Of a stretch of 64,000 nt of DNA, positions 61,401 through 64,000 are shown piece after piece; the stretch's first letter is position 1, and each line of letters starts with the position of its first letter. The stretch covers positions 372,001-436,000 of the forward strand of contig CP103032.1 in assembly GCA_024752435.1 (NCBI GenBank). Reading direction: 5' to 3'. The stretch is from Allantophomopsis cytisporea. Taxonomy: Eukaryota; Ascomycota; Leotiomycetes; Phacidiales; Phacidiaceae. Under the pieces are notes generated by a model. The model saw only the letters and a list, made by a program, of their open reading frames with translations, did not search any database and was not told where the DNA came from. The translations under genes were made by a program, and so were the position numbers.

Positions 61401-64000
61401 CCAATCTCTTATCCTGTTTTCCTTTTCTTTTCTTGATTCTTTCTTTTCCAAAGTCTACTTACTATACCCATCCTTTCATTTTTTCCCTTTTTCTTTTTCT
61501 TTTTTTCTTTTCTTTTTTTTTCTTTTCTTTTTTTGTTCAGCCGCGGTCTGCTAATGACGTACTGCGTACACCGGTCTCTTGGCTGCAAATTTCCCCTGAG
61601 CCGGCGCATATCTGAGTTCCGGCGGCGCCCACCAGCCAGCAGCCCATACGCATCCGTCTTCGCATTTCGGCTGTCCACCAATCCGTACATCCGCCATCAA
61701 TTCAGCTCTTCAGGATTCAAACCATCTGGGTCTGGAAGCGCTTTTTGGCGGGTAGCCCTATCTTATGGGTTGTCAAATGGTTACTGTGTAAATCATGTAG
61801 TGCTGCTGCTTATGATGATATACCGCTTGGCAAATGCTGTGGATGGACGAGGAATAGCATGGTGCGGGAGCTTACTTAGCCGCCTCCAATACTACCTGAA
61901 ACATCTGGTTTGTTATGCTTAAGCTTTGTTCCGTCTCCCCCATTGTTGTTCATCGATTCTCAGATCGGAGACGTGCGTGGTGTGCTCGAATGCTGCGGAG
62001 GCTGACTGACTGTCGCTGGGCATGGGACATGTGCCGAGGGTCTCGCTGACTGTGAGATTGTATTATATGCAGTTGCTATCGTAAAGTATCCATCTAATGT
62101 TCTCTGAATCACCTGAATTACCTGCGTCGATTAATGTAGGAGATAGGAGTTGAAGGTCTATCAATGGTGAAGTGAAGTGTCCATTTGATTGATTGCCGCG
62201 TTCATTTAACTATGTATGCGCATTTGCTTCATTTGCTTCATTTATCTGCCATGTTTGATTTATGCTTGTGCCGTTCGCGGGTGGGGGAGACTGATAGAGG
62301 GACGGAACTAGAAAGGGGCCAGGGGTACAATGAATAGCTCTTTGCTTATGGTGGTGAGCACACATGCGCTGAGTGGACCCTCTTCGAGTCATCGACCGAA
62401 GACAGATAATTGGGGGGAGGGGGAGAGCAAGCGGGAGGATTATTCGGAAAAGTATCCATACAAAGCCAAAGCATGGTAAAGTAAAGGATTCCGTACTACG
62501 AGAGCAACAGCAGCAACGCACACAGCTCTCTCTATGACTTGGACCAAGCATTAAAGAAAGGAGGTCACATCATTTTGATTCACCACGAGCGCTTTCTCCC
62601 GGGCTCCATCCTAGCTGTTCTCGCCGCCTTTCATACTCGGAGCGGACAAGCTGCAATATCGTGGCCCCCTCACACCTCCCACGCTTTCTCACGCTCCGCT
62701 GAGCAGTGATCAAAGTGCCCTGAACTGGCGTGCATTGGCGGTTTAGCTCTCCAGCCTACGACTGAGACTTTGTACTACTGCTGCTGTGACGACGTGCAGC
62801 AAAGCGACGTCAATGTGCTGCGAGCATGGTCATGTGTGTATCCACTCTACACAGTAAGCTCCGACGGGGAAAATGAGTATGTACAGGAGGAATTTCGACG
62901 TGGTGTTTGATGCCGGAGGAGAGTCGAGACAGAGCAACAGATGGCCGCGTGATGTGTTTATTATTGAACCTCTTTTTCATTACACTGACACTGAGTACGT
63001 CTTGCTTGCTTGACTGACATGCGCTATTTGATCTGAGTCTCGATTGCTATGTTTATTGCGTGACAAGCTCCAAGTGGTAGATTGAAATGAAATGCCCACT
63101 AAGGCATTATGAAGCTCTGACCCTTCTGACCCTTCTAGTCTTCTGCAGATGTATCGACCCGTAGACGAGGTTTGGGGTACTGTTTCTTAACAATGTCGCC
63201 CCGATATACCGAATCAGATTACTGTGGTCCATTCAAGCATTCAAATGAAGGTGAAGTGAAGTGAAGTAAACCTACTTTGTCTTTGCCTTGTCCTGTGTTG
63301 CATCTGGAGTCTCTGTTCGCATATTCACGTCAATCTGAATCTGACCCAATCGAGTGCATTTCACTAAACCTCCATGTCCACATCCAAACTGCAGCATCAT
63401 TTTATCTCCCTAGATGAGATGTATATGTCAGTACTAAGTTATAAGAAGTATAATAAGAAATAAAGTAAAGCCAGATCGGGCCAGAAAATAACTAACCTCT
63501 GTTCTTGCAAAACAATTCTGATTTGTTCTCCTTCCCTCGTCCCCTAAAAAAAATCCCCTCCCCTTTTTCCTTCTTATTTTCTTCTCCTTATCCATACAAT
63601 ATCTCCGGGGGAGCCGTCCTCATCAAATCAAATCACCACAGCCTGTCAATTGGTGCTCATTTCTCTCCCCTTTCTACCCTCCATTCGTTCGTTACCTAAG
63701 CAGATCGGTCTCGTTCTGGTTCTGGTTCGGGGTTCTGGCTCGGGCTCTGGCACTGGCTCTGGGCCACCAGGCACCATGACATTCTCCCTCCCTATTTTTG
63801 TCCGTCCACCGAACGTGGGACCTTTTGTTTTCTTTCCTGAGGAGTCTAAGCTAGTTGTGGACCACCGTTCAATCTACATTTGTATTACCCTGGCCCCATT
63901 CGTTGCTAGACGCCCTTTCCATTGCCATCAGTTCCCCTTTTGTGTTAAGATGCTGCCCGTCTTCCCTGGCAGCTGCCACCTATGCCCGCTATGCCCCTCT
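61401..64000. other. Right-end stretch without a recognised gene, part 2
   Basis: Contains a T-rich C-interrupted tract (about 61464-61533), a GAAGT-type repeat near 63250-63270, and hexamer-like TCTGGT/TCTGGC repeats at about 63716-63766. The CT-rich sequence from 63530 onward could be the 5' region of a gene starting beyond the window. No coding exon was recognised. Confidence 0.35.
63716..63766. repeat. Imperfect TCTGGY hexamer repeat
   Basis: Eight or so imperfect units of TCTGGT, TCTGGC or CTCGGG occur in tandem. In one plus-strand frame this would encode alternating Gly-Ser-like residues, but no open frame with a start supports translation. Confidence 0.6.

Noticed and set aside
1..64000. 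Biosynthetic cluster, CRISPR array or viral element
   Set aside because: No PKS, NRPS, terpene synthase, integrase, capsid or polymerase motif, and no spaced direct repeats of the CRISPR type were found.

Overview
The window is nuclear DNA of a filamentous ascomycete (Pezizomycotina; possibly a leotiomycete, which I cannot prove from sequence alone). Evidence: protein genes interrupted by 45-75 bp GT-AG introns with CTAAC/CTGAC-like branch points, a fungal actin gene with a 7-nt first coding exon, and families typical of Pezizomycotina (2EXR protein, PigL_N/HeLo-like ankyrin protein, histidine acid phosphatase). No bacterial, viral or organellar segment was seen.

Layout. 1-4.3 kb: no confident gene. 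4.3-15.3 kb: gene-dense block with a mitochondrial FAD/folate-type carrier (-), TOM7 (-, five tiny exons, 52 aa), the U2 snRNP factor Hsh49/SF3B4 (+), a PigL_N-ankyrin protein (-), a 6-phosphofructo-2-kinase (-) and TOM40 (+). 15.3-29.6 kb: about 14 kb without a recognisable gene, full of microsatellites and ending in a long pyrimidine tract in front of the GSK3 kinase (+, 29.6-31.1 kb). 32.3-35.0 kb: nuclear cap-binding protein CBP80 (+). 36.1-38.5 kb: a broken paralogue of the PigL_N-ankyrin gene. 39.4-46.4 kb: exocyst Sec8 (-), a 2EXR protein (+) and a secreted histidine acid phosphatase (-). 48.0-49.6 kb: actin (-). 49.6-53.8 kb: gene-free, with an AT-rich island. 53.8-58.2 kb: mitochondrial ribosomal protein uL5m/MRPL7 (-) and a USP deubiquitinase ending in a CaaX box (+). 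58.2-64 kb: no recognisable gene.

Most genes are housekeeping genes and many share divergent promoters (TOM7/HSH49, PFK2/TOM40, SEC8/2EXR, MRPL7/USP). Functionally there is a mitochondrial theme (TOM7, TOM40, carrier, MRPL7) and an RNA-processing theme (HSH49, CBP80), but no biosynthetic cluster.

The points most worth a second look are: the deubiquitinase with a polybasic tail plus CaaX box; the PFK2 whose bisphosphatase site reads RAG instead of RHG and which uses a GC-AG intron; two length-3n stop-free introns; the intact/broken pair of PigL_N genes; and the long pyrimidine tract and gene desert before GSK3. Exon models were built by hand from splice signals and reading-frame closure; every multi-exon model closes to a whole number of codons. 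No database search was possible.
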